A stretch of 64,000 nt of DNA from Nelumbo lutea (Eukaryota; Streptophyta; Magnoliopsida; Proteales; Nelumbonaceae): NCBI GenBank assembly GCA_022828595.1, contig JAKGHH010000002.1:44362222-44426221 (forward strand), written 5' to 3'. Below the pieces are notes generated by a model. That model searched no databases, was not told the origin of the DNA, and saw only the letters and a program-made list of their open reading frames with translations. The first letter of the stretch is position 1. Every line of letters starts with the position of its first letter. A program made the translations under genes and the position numbers. Below, one piece after another: positions 1 to 11,721 of the stretch.

Positions 1-3000
1 AGTTCCCTTTGGTTCAGTCTAGTCCCAAGAACAAAGGACAGGAAGGACTCTTGTCAGATTCAGTTGGATTACAACTTACTGAAGCTGACTCAGTTTATCA
101 AAATGCAATGTTGTATATCTGTGATGCTAGGTTTGTCTCATGCCTTTGTGGCATTGCAGTCTTGCAAGAATTACTTGTTGTGGAAATGGCTGTCAATTTG
201 TCCAGGAAATCTCTGGGTTCATTAATGATTTACTTTCTTCGAAGAAACTCTTTAATGCACTTCCCTCATAATAAAACCGGGTTCCTCACTTTTAAGATGA
301 AGAAAGAAAAACTAGGCTACTACATGGCAAAAAAGGGCCATTACCCTATGTTGGTTGTGCCCATCTGGGTCTTGGGAGTGGTGGACTGGATACGGACCTA
401 ATTTATGGCTCTTTTTTTTTTCACAAAGTGGCACTCTCAGGCGTGAACCCACTTTCTTGCACTTTCTGCACAATGGTTCAGATGGCAATTGATCCAAAAC
501 AACTTGATATGCCCATATTGAATATTTTGTGGCCAAAAAGTTATTGAGTTTGAATCATCAATACCATCAAATATTAACTATCGAGACAAATACAATACTG
601 CAGATGCAAGATCAATGAACCATATTATCAATATACCAAATTATTTAACTATGATATCTTTAACGGGAATTTCATCAAGCCAATACAATGCATCAAATAA
701 GCACCTGTATAAGGTAGTAATAGCTACAAGCACCAAGTTTGTTTTTTTATTGAAATCATTCTCCATATGAATGTATTTTCATCTTTCCTTACCGGGTTCA
801 GACGCCTAAGATTGATTTAGCTACATATTGCATTCAACTCCAATAAGTACATCACAGATCAAATGGACAACCATTTGGTATTTTTAGTATTCTATGTTGC
901 AGTGTCATTATTTTAAGCAAACTTTTCTCTTGTCCAAATTGTCAAAGTCTCCCATAACTGCCAAGTTTGAAGCATATATTAAGTACTTCCTCCCTTTATT
1001 TATTTCTTTATTTATTTATTGATAAGTATCAATAAAATAATGACAACATTGGGTAATGTCCTATTTTTATTTAGTTTTTCCTTAATTCAGATAAAAGTCC
1101 AAATTTACTGGCAACTCAACTTGGGTTCTAACACTTTAAACTTTGTTTAGATGCCTTAAATTGGGTTCTTCTCAAAAATAAAACCATTTTCTCTGGTGAT
1201 ATCATATTTGATCATTTTCCTCAACCCTTTTTGTCTAATGATTTATTTTCTTCCTTGATTAAGTTCTACCCTTCCCAAGACCCTAGATAGCTGGGACCAA
1301 CATTGGGTAATGACTTTTTTTTATTTAGTTCTTCCTTAATTCAGATAAAACTCCAAGTTTACAGGCAACTCAACTTGGGTTCTAACACTTCAAACATTTT
1401 TTAGATGTCTTTAATTTGATTCTTATCAGAAATAAAATCATTTTCTCTGGTGATATCATATTTGATAAGGAATCTTTTTTTCCTCAGCCCTTTTTGTCTA
1501 CTTTTGGAAATAGGATATATGTGATGTTCCAATAACAGACATCTTCTATTTTATTCAGGAACATCAGAAGGCATGTCTCTGATACTGATGGAACATTAGC
1601 TTTTACTCCTGATAAATCTACATCACGAATTTCAGAAAGCAATGATGTTTGGATAATTCCTGGAAATATAGTGTGGGCTAAAACAGCCTGCCAGATGTGG
1701 TGGCCTGCAGAAGTAGGTTACATTTGCATTATTTTCAGAATTTGATTGATATTGAATTGGTTAATTTGCAATTTTATTTTGAGGTAAATAGACTCTTTAT
1801 TCATTAATATTATAGAATGAGATGTAGATATGTAAATATGGAAGATATGGTCAAGTCCTGGCAACCAAAATGTTGGTCACACTTTAAATGTAATGAACAA
1901 CATGCATTAATTGGACAACCTAGGTTAGTACAGGTAATATTTACACTATTGGAAATTAATTTCCTCAAAGATAATACCTTTTCGGTCTGGCATTTCAAAT
2001 AGTTAGAGTTTTCCAAAGTGGTAGCCTAACTGATGTTTAACTGATATCTTCAGATCATGGGAGAAAGTTCAACTCCGATTAGTACAAGTAATCAATGTGT
2101 TGATGGACAAGTTCTAGTGCAATATTTTGGAAAACATGAATGGTAAGATCTCTAACCTCTCTTGATACAGGCTTTATGTTGTTTTTCAAACTGCAAAGGA
2201 AACTTTGAGCTCTGTTGGCCATTTAGTTGTGGGAACTAAAAGTTTGAGGTGATTTTGCAGTGCTTGGGTTGATCCAGTTGGAGATCTTTCACAGTTTGAG
2301 AATGTGAGTATAGACTGTCCACTTTCTGTCAAAGAAGCCATAGACCTAAAGGGCATTTGGATGGGATTGTTAAATCCAAAATCCAGATTCTAAACTTCCC
2401 CCTATAATGCCCATGAAATGTGGATTACAAGGATTTTAATCACTTCACCAAATTCCACTACTGAAAATCTTATAATCCAGTTGCAGACTGATTATAAGAT
2501 CTTTTAAGAATTGACTATAGAATCTACATATAAATCCAAACTAAACACCTTGGATGCATATGCTAGAACTCATTCATACATCTCCCCACCCCCTCCCCCC
2601 ACCCTAGTTTTTTTTTTTTTTTTTTTTTTTTTATTGCCGCAAATCTACAACCCACTTCACACATGTTGATATTGAAGACTATGTTAAGAAATAAAGATGC
2701 TTCAGTGTCTGCTTGTGTTCTAAGCAACTTATGCCATCACTGATCTAGCCAATTTAGTCAGCTGTTGTTAACTTGTGACCTTTTCATTTTGTTTTTAACC
2801 ATTCATTTTTGTTCTAGATACTCAAGACTTTTGGTTTTTGCTTTTTTCAGTGCTTTGAATCAAAGAGCTGCAATCCTATGAAATCATTTCAGGATGCTCT
2901 GAAACAAGTATATATTTGACCTTGTTAATGATGCAATTTTATTTTAATATTCTTCTATTTGTTGCATTTCTCAATGACCTATTTTGTACTAATGTGGGCC

Positions 3001-4937
3001 CATTTTCTTCTCTTATCTTTTTGCAGGCCTTGCACAGGAAAGAACAGATAGACTCATTTAGATTGTCAGATCAAAGTCCTGATGTTCAAAACATCCAGAC
3101 ACCCGGTGAGTTCTTTGATCCCAAATTCCTCACTTTACTTTTAAGTTTGACCACCTTTTAAAAATCAAGAAAGCACTATGGGTTGCAAGGAGCCAACCAG
3201 CGGTTGGTAAGGTCTCCTGCTGGTCGTAGCGGAGACTTGGGATCGAATCCTGCCTGCATCTGGGTTGGGGGGGGGGGATGGGCTACCCCCGTTGTGTAGG
3301 ACTCAAAGAAGCGTAGAATGAAGTGATACTTGATACCAATTAGGTGGGATAGTCAATGATCAGATATTTGATCCAGAGTAAGCTGGATTAAAAAGGCCAT
3401 CACACGATGTCAGTCCCAGCTATCTGGTATCATGGGGGATTCAGAATTTCAGATTAAACTGTATAGATCTCAAAAAACAGATTCATAGATGATTGGTTTG
3501 AATACAGATCCACCCTCGGGCAATCATGTTAAGACTCACCCAGCAATATTTATGCATTTTTAATGTATGCACATATTTAATGTCTTTATCATAAAAGTTG
3601 GTCTGAGTATTACATTGTTAACTAAATGTTACAGGCTGTCTTATGGAAGTCATCTGTGGGTGACCCTATTGTGGATTTACAAAACCCAATTCAATTAGTT
3701 GTGTTTCAATCAGATTCAGATATATCAAGTATGTAAAATCTGTTCAAATTCAGATCTAGGTATACCGTATATACCAAGATCAGGTCAAAATGAAAGAATG
3801 GAATAGATCCAATGGTCATGATTGTCTGCTCCATTTGGCTGCTGCTCTGCTTGTGAGGGATATGTCACTCAAACACCATGTTGAGAATTTTAATATTCAA
3901 TCCTTAGATTTCTTCTTTTGGAAATTTAGAAATTGAGTGGAAAAGAAATAATTGGAAAGCTAAGCCTATAAAAAATAATAACAACAATAATAATTGGAAA
4001 GATGAGGCAAGAAAATGCTCAAACATAGATATGTACAATAGAAACATACATACTTCTGATGCAACTAAGTTCTATCTTTGTCAGAAGCTTAAAATAAGAA
4101 AAAAAAAGCACTGGGTTCATTTTTCTCTAATAAACGAGATTATACTTGTTCATATGTTCCTAGAAGCAGCATTTCCTCACAAAAATCATCTTCTCTAATA
4201 AATGAGACTTATGTGTTCACAGGTCTATGTCCCTGGAAGCAGGGACAAAACCAAGATAAATAAATTGTTTTACTTGAACAAGGTTAGGTAACAAAATTAT
4301 GGCTTTTCTTTTTCACTTTTTCCTTTTATTGTTTTTAAGACAGCCAAAGAGGATACATTAAGCAGTTTTAAGTGTCTCCCTGGCAGCATAAGCGCATAAC
4401 TTCTTCAACCACTATGGTGTTTTTTTGAAGATGGGGCTATACAATGGGGGTTAGCCCATCATCCATCCCTAAAACCCTCCTCACCCCTGGTGGCAACGGG
4501 AATAGATCCTGCATCTCCACTTATGTCGTAACCAAGAATGTACCAACTCGGCCACCAACCAGTTGGTATGGGAATAGATCCCGGTTAGTCTTATATTACT
4601 TTCTGGGCCTAATTTTAATTTCTGATTGCCAGAAAAGTGGAATGCATCAAGCTCGAGCAGAACAGATGGTGATCACTTGGAGAGAGGAAGGGGTAAAAGG
4701 AAACGGAAGCCAAAAGTTCATTTTGATGTAAGTTGCTTTTACATTTCTTCATTGTTTTGTTCTAAATTACTTTGGCATGTCCATAATTGCTTTCACATTC
4801 TTCTTCTTCTGTAGGAGGTGACATTTCCAATGAAACCAGTGAAGAAAGTACGGAGATTCAGGATAATGCGGTATCTTGGCCTTGTAGCTCCAATTGGATC
4901 CCCCTTCTCACTCACTCCCCATTTAAGAACTACTTAA
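1..4937 (+). CDS. PWWP-domain protein, 3' part (seven exons, 5' end outside window)
   Basis: Partial gene. Exons read as <1-130, 1559-1712, 2054-2142, 2261-2303, 2851-2907, 3027-3105, 4633-4727 and 4815-4937 (TAA 4935-4937); the first is cut by the window edge. All junctions are GT-AG and the phases join cleanly (AG|G, TG|T, G|AA). The product contains PGNIVWAKTACQMWWPAE, followed by QVLVQYFGKHECAWV, which is the beta-barrel part of a PWWP (Tudor/Royal family) domain, then a short helical part SFQDALKQAL. PWWP domains bind methylated histone tails and DNA, so a nuclear chromatin role is inferred. The C-terminus has a basic stretch GRGKRKRKPK, likely a nuclear localisation signal, and ends about 40 residues after VHFDEVTFPMKPVKKVRR. 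The precise subfamily is not recognised. Intron 1 (131-1558) holds a duplication; the intron before the 4633 exon holds SINE-like DNA. Confidence 0.8.
1045..1500. repeat. Direct duplication of about 200 bp inside intron 1
   Basis: The block starting ACATTGGGTAATG at 1046 recurs at 1300 (offset 254). Both copies run through shared TTCCTTAATTCAGATAAAA, CAACTCAACTTGGGTTCTAACAC and TTTCTCTGGTGATATCATATTTGAT. The copies have diverged by scattered substitutions and small indels. The sequence just before copy 2 (CTAGATAGCTGGGACCAACATTGGGTA) resembles 24588-24615, so the unit may include a SINE tail. Confidence 0.75.
3183..3310 (+). mobile_element. tRNA-derived SINE-like copy in the PWWP-gene intron
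   Basis: A polymerase III type internal promoter can be read: a box A-like AGCGGTTGGTAAGGTC and, about 40 bp on, a box B-like GGGATCGAATCCTGCC. A run of G's and GATGGGCTACCCCCGTTGTGTA follow. The same order (GTAGCGGAGACTTGGGAT, then a G-run and GATGGGTTAC) recurs at 6703, and a reverse-strand relative lies at 4430-4581. Ends and TSD are not clear. Confidence 0.55.
4430..4581 (-). mobile_element. SINE-like copy, reverse strand
   Basis: Read on the minus strand it has a good box A (TGGCCGAGTTGGTA), a weak box B (GCAGGATCTATTCCCG), then GATGGGCTAACCCCCATTGTATAG, matching the tail of the 3183 copy. The 12-mer GGGAATAGATCC occurs twice (4498 and 4570). It sits just upstream of the 4633 exon of the PWWP gene. 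Confidence 0.5.
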
Positions 4938-5641
4938 AAAGTCATATGGTGCTATCGCCTCTCATCATCTTTCCTTCTCCTTCTGATCTTTTCAAAATTA
5001 ATTTCATCTTCTTTACGCTTGTGATAAGATTATGGGTTGTATTTATGGTGAGAAATTTCCTTGTCAATAAACAATGATCCATCTCTCACTTTGTATCATA
5101 TTAGTTGTTTGAACAATTAACAGGAGATTGTGTTTGGTCCAATTGCTGTTTCTACCAGAAGTTTTTTGGGTCGATCAATACAGATACAGATTGGTGAGAG
5201 ATGTGTTCCTAGAATATCAGAATCATTGATGTTTTTACCTGAAACGTAAATTTGACGTTTCTACAAGCAGCTTCCCACACATGCATTGTTTAAGGTACGC
5301 CTGTTGCAAACTTGAAATTATAAACAGTCTCAACTCAACTCTCAAAATAACCATTGTATGCTAGTTTGTATTGATTAACCCGAAACGTTCCAGGTAAAAA
5401 CAGCAACCGTACCAAATACAACCGAAATCTCTCATGCCGATTATTAATAACATTCCATGGATGAGGACATGCTGCCAAACATACGTTGCAGACCAGGAGG
5501 TTTGACACGTGTCCAGATCGTTGTACTGACCTGGTCTACTGTGGGGTCATTTTAGTGTTGTGGGCCAAATCAAGGGTAACTCACTGAGTCCACCATCCAT
5601 GATGACCAAGATGACTCGGTCAGTTGAATATTTCTTCTTAA

Positions 5642-5644
<3 letters not shown>

Positions 5645-5683
<39 letters not shown>

Positions 5684-5691
5684 ATATATAA
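5645..5691. repeat. (TA)n microsatellite
   Basis: An almost pure alternating TA run with a few TT or AA breaks towards its end. Confidence 0.95.
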
Positions 5692-5835
5692 TGAAAAAAG
5701 AATAATACGTAGTGGAATCGACCTGGTCAACTCGACTCGACTTAATTCTGCTCTGAATTCATACCCGGAGGTCGCGAATGACCTAGTCTGGGTTGGAGAC
5801 TGGTTAATAAAGTCTAAAACTGCAAAATGTGCCCG

Positions 5836-5977
5836 GACATCTATAAGATAATAACCGATTATGGTGTCGGGTCTGGTTTGGGACAGGGGTGGACCAGTCC
5901 AGAACCGATTACGAATCGGTTATATTGGGTCTGACCCGATTAGACCTAACTACAAATGACATCTATAAGATAATAAC
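5836..5977. repeat. 20-bp perfect direct repeats flanking a 102-bp segment
   Basis: GACATCTATAAGATAATAAC occurs at 5836-5855 and again at 5958-5977. The 102 bp between them are GC-richer than the surroundings and contain CGGGTCTGGTTTGG, AACCGATTACGAATCGGTTA and GGGTCTGACCCGATT, word types also seen at 6830-6975. This could be a retrotransposed fragment with its TSD or a local duplication. Confidence 0.7.
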
Positions 5978-6267
5978 AACCTAGAACTTCAGTTTTTTAT
6001 AATATAATTCAATAAAAATAACATTAAATAGTAAAATAAACAAGTGTTTTAAACCAAAATAATCTTATAGTGTCTATCAAATTTACCTTTTTTAGATATA
6101 AAATACAAGAAAATGAGGAGACTCATATTATTAATAATATGATCAGCTTGGCAAGGTGCCAAATCTACTAACGAGCAAGGTTCAAAATATTGATAGTCTG
6201 ATATGTCAGTAGGGGCGTGTCAGATTGTTTCATGGCTCGCATTTTTTTTTTTTAGTTTTTTTATCAA

Positions 6268-6493
6268 CCTGGTTTAAAGGGATTGATTTAAGGCCCATCT
6301 ACCCCGTGAACTGAGTTAAACCCCAAAACACTCACTATAAGGACATATCAGGAAGTCCACAATACGTTATGTATTTTCAGCCTGGTTCAGAGAGGTTGGT
6401 TTAAGGCCTGTTTACCTCTTGAACCGAGTTAAACCCCAAATACTCCCTATAGAGACATACCGGAAAGCCCATGATACGTTATGTATCAGTTGA
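6268..6493. repeat. Two-copy tandem repeat, 113-bp period
   Basis: Copy 1 starts CCTGGTTTAAAGG at 6268 and copy 2 CCTGGTTCAGAGAGG at 6381. Shared blocks include GTTAAACCCCAAA, AGGACATA/AGACATA and ATACGTTATGTAT. The copies are diverged. They do not encode anything recognisable. Confidence 0.75.
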
Positions 6494-6689
6494 TACAGCC
6501 CGAAATGTATCCAAAATTAAGGTTGAACAAAACAGCTGTTCAGTAGGCTGTGGAACCAATTATAAGGATCCACACCAGTAATAAAATACATAGAACACGG
6601 ACCTTTCACAATGGAGCCCATTATAAGGTTCCACACCGGTAACAACCATCACATTCAAGTAATCCAAATTCTATATTAATTAGTTACTG

Positions 6690-6795
6690 AGGTGTCCCTT
6701 AGGTGTAGCGGAGACTTGGGATTGATTCATACCTGCACCGGGGTTGGGGGATGGGTTACTCACTTACTCACAGTGTATAACCTCATGAGCAAAGG
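6690..6795 (+). mobile_element. SINE-like fragment
   Basis: GGTGTAGCGGAGACTTGGGA, then GATTCATACCTGCA, GGGGTTGGGGGATGGGTTAC and CAGTGTATAACC align with the copy at 3183. Box B is degraded (GGGATTGATTCATACC). Confidence 0.45.
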
Positions 6796-8087
6796 GAAAA
6801 AAATAAAAAAGAAAAGATAGTCAGCTTGGGCCTTAATCGGTTTGAAACAGCAAGGAACTGGTCCCAAACTCATAATCCAATTATTAATCGGGACCTATGC
6901 TATAGACAAGAACCATAACAATCGGTTGGATTAGTTCAGTTCTATCGGATGGATCTGACCCATTTACAACTCTAAATCACCTGGAGTTCGATTCACGTTG
7001 ACAAAGTAAAAGAAAAAAAATAAAAATAAAACCGTCCATTATGTTATGTCATAGGTTGGGAGAGGGAGGAGGCCGGCAGGACTGAGTGGGACCCTATTGG
7101 CGTGTGGCAGGCACGATATTTGAATTATTTAAAAAGTTTTCTTTCTGATGGGGTCATGGATTTGACCCAGCGGCTTCGGCTTTTATAAGATTTCCGAGAC
7201 AATGAGAGCACCTAACAACAAACCACACCCAATTAACAATTTCTTCATCTCTTCTTTAAATAATCAGATAATAGTGAGAGAGAAAGAGAAAGAGAGAGTG
7301 GGGACTGAGTGGGACCCTTTTTATGTTGTTTATGATCTTCAATATATCTAGTATTTATTAATATATATAATTATTGCTTTATACTAGAATTCAATAATTC
7401 ATCAATAGCTCCAACGTCCAATCTACCAATGGATGAGTGATGAGTGATGAGGCTTACTATCCCTTTGCGCCGATTTAGGGAAGCATAGCTAATAGCTATA
7501 TATACTGCTGTACTCAGAATTAATTAATAAAAACAGGTAAACGCATGATCCCTATCTGTTAGGGTTTGTTTGCATGTTCCTATCACTGTGTATTACTTTC
7601 AGCTTCAGGCTTGATTTAAACAATGAGGATGAGGGAGGGCTCTGGGTCTGGGATCCAGCTATTGCCCCCATTAGGACCTGTTTGTCAGGTAGAAAGATCA
7701 AACAGATGATTTAGGCCCACAAATATACAGAAAGCAGAATTACGAAAAGGGTCAGAAATCATTTCAGCTAGCATGGGTTCCTGCTCCTGTGCTTTCGCTT
7801 TAAAACCATGGGTTTCGTGCAAGTGAGAGTGTTCATCATGCCGATACAAGTCAAAATGTATGTAGATTGCTGCTGTTATGTCACCTAATTTGGGTCTCAT
7901 GGTTTCAAAAGGACTACTCTACCCCTCTTCTTATCATTTCATTTATCGAGGTATCAGTCTTTATAATTTCCACAATTACACTAGAGTCTGGCAGATCATC
8001 AGATGGTCCACACTCTAAACTCTAAACTCCAGATTTAGTGATGCGGCCAATTACACTTCCGTTGTTGAATCTATTATATCCATGGCC

Positions 8088-8254
8088 GTTAACCTGTTTT
8101 ATAGTTTTTGGCCGTTTTTTATTTTAAATATTTTTTTTATGTTTTTTTTATTTTTTTGTTAGAACGGACCATTCATTCGAATCAGATGATCGAATCATCG
8201 ACCCGAAAATCAGTTGTCAAAACGGTTCCAATTCCGAATCAGTTTTTAAAATAT
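8088..8254 (+). mobile_element. Remnant (right half) of the 300-bp hAT-like MITE family
   Basis: The order GGCCGTTTTTTATTTT, a T-rich spacer, GTTAGAACGGACCATTCATTCGAA, then CGAATCAGTTTTTAAAAT matches the right half of the complete copies at 15062 and 16877. The left terminal inverted repeat was not found. Confidence 0.55.
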
Positions 8255-10230
8255 TGCTAACATGTATATAGGGGGATCCAGATTCTCTACAAATATAAAT
8301 GGATGTAGCAATTGGACCAGGAATTATGATGCAATTTGTTGCGGAGTGTTCTACAACATGATAATGTTTTTGTTTTCGCTTGTTTTTTAAAATCGTCACA
8401 TCAGCAATAAAACAAAACCGCATGTTATTGAACTCTATTTTTTGTTTTAATTAAAGGAAGAAAACAAGTTTGTTGTGTTTCAAAAGAAAATTAATGCATG
8501 CTTTTAAAACCATCAAAATAGTGATTTTTTAAAAACAAGAATAAATTAATGTTGCATTATAGAATTGTTATATGATCTATGGAGTATGATATTAAGGGGG
8601 TTTTTAACAACATGATTTTGTTTTTGAAAATAAAAAATTAACGACTGCCAAGTCAGCAAAATTATATTGTTTTTTCTGTTAATATGTCAGTTGTTTTTTT
8701 CATTTCAGAAACAAAACCAATCATGTTGTCGAATACCCCCTAAATAACCAGATAAAACATGTTTTTGAAACAAAAAATTCAAGAGTATGCTTTTGATTTC
8801 TGTTTCAAAAGTATAAAAAAACACAGTTTATTTTCAAACAATAAATACAAAAAATATGTTTTCAAACACCTAAGTGGCACTGATGTGGCGGTATTTTTCT
8901 AATAAACGTCAATAGAGCCAAACATAGCCTAAATTGCTGAGAGGAGAAAAGGAATCATCATTATGTAAGCCTTATCCTAACTATATATATGGAGACCTAA
9001 GTCCAACCCATATCATTTTTTGTTCCTTAAATCAATTTTGCACTTCAGCATATGCACCCTTTGGATTCCAAATTAATCTAAGGTTGCCCTGATTCCACTC
9101 CCATTGTTCTTAAATTAACATCATTTCTATTTCAATGTTCAAATTTTTTAAATTTTAAAGCTTCTTATTTCTAAGGTATTTGTCATTAAATTTAATTTTA
9201 CACTTAAATCCTTCCTCAATTTGAGAGAGAAGGAAATGGATATATATATGTGACAAAAATTGAAGCTTAGTTTGATCAACAAAAATTCTTTAATGAAACC
9301 TCTGGCAACAAACCAACATGTTATCATCATGTTTGGTGTGGGCCATGAGTTAATAATGCCATTCAAAGAGTGTAGACATAAAAGTGGGTTTATAACGGCT
9401 TTTTTAAAATCAATTCCATGTGATTGCCAAACGCCCCTTGCGACTCGTTTAAAGTAATCTGATTGGTTGATTCTACCACCAAACCCCCGCCCCTGCTAAA
9501 TAATTTGGCGAGTTAAGTCCATTTAGTCCTTCACCCAAAAAATAAAAAAGTTGATAGAATGGTCCCACACACATAGCATCAGCACGACGAAGGATCCACT
9601 CATCCACCAATCAGTGATGCCTAACCCAACCCACTAATATACCTCTTGCTTTTGCATGAGGTTACGTTTAAAAGAAAAAAGGAAAGAAAAACGGTATATT
9701 CCAATCACACGATGATGATTCCATACATGCATGGCTCATTACCCAAGAAAAAGTTGATTGATGGATCTGGATCAAGGGCACGTGATAAGATGGGCGGTTC
9801 GGTTCATATGCCATGCCATGCCAATACCGGAAGTCTGGAAATACTTAAGGAGAGAGAAAAAGAGAGAGAGAGTTGCTATAAAATTTTTGTACTGCATGGA
9901 TTGAGAAGGTGACAACTAAAGACTAACGAGAATGGGTTGTCATCTAATTTTGGAGGTAATTGAAATATGAAGGTGATCGACCCTTAATTTTGATTTTTGA
10001 AAACGATCAGAGCGTATGCGTGAGGATTGACGCAGAGACATTGCTTTAAGCCCTTTAATACCATCGATCATGTAACAAAATGTTGACAAACAACGCAAAC
10101 AAGTGATTGGGTATTCCCATATTTAATTACTCTATCTTAATTTCTCACAAAACCCTTTGTTTATACGAGGGTTGTCTCGTCTCATTTGGGATTGGTGTGA
10201 TTTGAGGGAGGCTTCAAGTGGGGATGCTTG

Positions 10231-10287
10231 TATATAAAGAAAGCTCCAAGTTGACTTGGAGCCTCTCTCTCTCTCTCTCTCTCTCTC
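10231..10287 (+). promoter_or_regulatory. TATA box plus CT-rich (Y-patch-like) leader of the zinc-finger gene
   Basis: TATATAAA at 10231-10238 is followed 25 bp on by an uninterrupted (CT)n run at 10263-10287. This spacing suits a plant core promoter with transcription starting near or in the CT run, giving a 5' UTR of roughly 190-210 nt before the ATG at 10474. Inferred from sequence only. Confidence 0.6.
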
Positions 10288-10473
10288 ATATGTGACAAAA
10301 TGGGATTTTGTTTCTTTCCATCTTAGAAGCAGGAGACAAGATTTGGTTAGCAGGCTCTTATGAAAAGAGGAGAGCATAAATAGTGGTGCAAATCTAGTTG
10401 CAAGCTGAGAGAGAGCTTTTTCAAAAGAAGGGTGTGACTTGTTTTAAGGAGACAAGAGGGGAAGATTTGGAAG

Positions 10474-11721
10474 ATGATTTCGGAAGTTACTTCATGCTTC
10501 CAGAGCGGCTCTCAGGGATTGCAGATGTATGGGGTTGGGGTGGCTGATGATGTGATATCCTCTTCTCTGGAAGACAGTTCAGTTGCAGAAACCCAGTCCA
10601 GCGCTCTCCTCTACAGCCTCTCCGTTCTCAGGGACAAGGTTCATCAGGTGCAATCCTTGGTCAGTCTCGTCATCTCCCCCAATAATCAAGCCCAACCTGA
10701 ATCCACCGCCATGGCCATAGCCGGTATGGGCACCCTTATTCAAGAGATAATCGTTACTGCTTCTTCTATGATGTTCACTTGTCAACAGATGGCTCTTGGC
10801 TCTACTACGGTGAATAATAGCAGCTGCCATGAATTGCACCAGCAGCAGCACGTTAAGGCTTCACCCGGCGGCGTGCTGCCTCAACCCACCGGCACCGGCG
10901 GTCGGGAGGTTCAGATGGGAGAAGGAAGTGATCAACGAGGATTCTTTGCCGCCGGTCAGCAACATCTTGATTGGTATGGTGATAACTATAACAGTAACAC
11001 TAACAATAGCAGTAACAACAATGTTAAACCCAGTATCACCATTAGCAATAGCAACACCACCACCACTTACAACAACGATGTGAGAGAGAAGGAATTGCCA
11101 AATGGGATTGAGAGCGATGGTGGGTTGCATGATTTCTCGCCCAAGAACTGTGATATCATCGAGTTGGAGGCAGCAGATCTTCTGGCCAAATTCACACATT
11201 ATTGCCATGTCTGTGGGAAAGGATTCAAGCGGGACGCCAATCTGAGAATGCACATGAGGGCACATGGGGATGAGTATAAGACCAGTGCTGCTCTGAGCAA
11301 CCCCATGAAGAATGTGAGCAATTCATCAATGGGATACAAGGGATACTCCATGAAATTGCCCAAGAAATATTCATGCCCACATGAAGGCTGCAGGTGGAAC
11401 AAGAAGCACGCCAAGTTTCAACCCTTGAAATCCATGATCTGTGCGAAGAATCACTACAAAAGGAGCCATTGCCCCAAGATGTACGTCTGCAACAGATGCA
11501 ACCAGAAGCAGTTCTCCGTGCTGTCCGACCTCCGCACCCATGAGAAGCACTGTGGAGAACTCAAGTGGCAGTGTACATGTGGGACGACCTTCTCCAGGAA
11601 AGACAAGCTCATGGGTCACGTTGCTTTGTTCGTCGGCCATGCCCCAGCAGTGAATTCAATGATGAAGCAAGGAAAATTGGATCATCATCATCATCATCAT
11701 CAGGCCGTGCAAATCCAGTGA
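10474..11721 (+). CDS. STOP1/STOP2-type C2H2 zinc-finger transcription factor
   Basis: Intronless 415-residue protein. STOP1 family factors (SENSITIVE TO PROTON RHIZOTOXICITY) switch on acid- and aluminium-tolerance genes. Family marks: an N-terminal helix [20 protein letters not shown] (residues 44-63), then an Asn/Ser/Thr-rich linker (about 171-201). Four zinc fingers follow: ZF1 C244/C247/H260/H264 ([20 protein letters not shown]); ZF2 C301/C306/H327/H332; ZF3 C339/C342/H356 with H359 or C360; ZF4 C367/C369/H382/H389. [19 protein letters not shown] and [14 protein letters not shown] are typical of the family. At 415 residues it is shorter than Arabidopsis STOP1 and nearer STOP2. The start is supported by the TATA box and leader upstream and by an earlier in-frame stop. 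The tail ends with six His from a (CAT)n run plus AVQIQ; another frame stays open there (see findings). Genuine and intact; orthology to STOP1 versus STOP2 undecided. Confidence 0.92.
   Translation: MISEVTSCFQSGSQGLQMYGVGVADDVISSSLEDSSVAETQSSALLYSLSVLRDKVHQVQSLVSLVISPNNQAQPESTAMAIAGMGTLIQEIIVTASSMMFTCQQMALGSTTVNNSSCHELHQQQHVKASPGGVLPQPTGTGGREVQMGEGSDQRGFFAAGQQHLDWYGDNYNSNTNNSSNNNVKPSITISNSNTTTTYNNDVREKELPNGIESDGGLHDFSPKNCDIIELEAADLLAKFTHYCHVCGKGFKRDANLRMHMRAHGDEYKTSAALSNPMKNVSNSSMGYKGYSMKLPKKYSCPHEGCRWNKKHAKFQPLKSMICAKNHYKRSHCPKMYVCNRCNQKQFSVLSDLRTHEKHCGELKWQCTCGTTFSRKDKLMGHVALFVGHAPAVNSMMKQGKLDHHHHHHQAVQIQ

Larger units (their letters stand above)
4938..10230. other. Intergenic region, repeat-derived, no supported gene
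   Basis: Between the PWWP stop codon and the zinc-finger promoter no coding region is convincing. The stretch holds a (TA)n run, a 20-bp direct-repeat pair around a 102-bp segment, a tandem 113-bp repeat, a SINE-like copy, a GA-rich run near 7270-7298 and a MITE remnant, each listed separately. 7300-8040 and 8260-10130 are AT-rich with nothing else recognised. The start of the region presumably includes the 3' UTR of the PWWP gene. Confidence 0.7.

Noticed and set aside
9..401. 130-residue open frame at the window start taken as a whole
   Set aside because: Only its first part (to 130) is exon; beyond the GT donor at 131 it is intron read-through, since the phase joins exactly to the exon at 1559.
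3183..3260. Functional tRNA gene
   Set aside because: Box A and box B-like words exist, but no cloverleaf with paired acceptor stem could be drawn; a SINE head fits better.
7685..7900. Short minus-strand frame with His-rich content
   Set aside because: Isolated, no domain and no splice or promoter signals.
10579..11640. Several antisense frames of 70-134 residues over the zinc-finger gene
   Set aside because: They are mirror frames of a well-supported C2H2 gene and show no domain.
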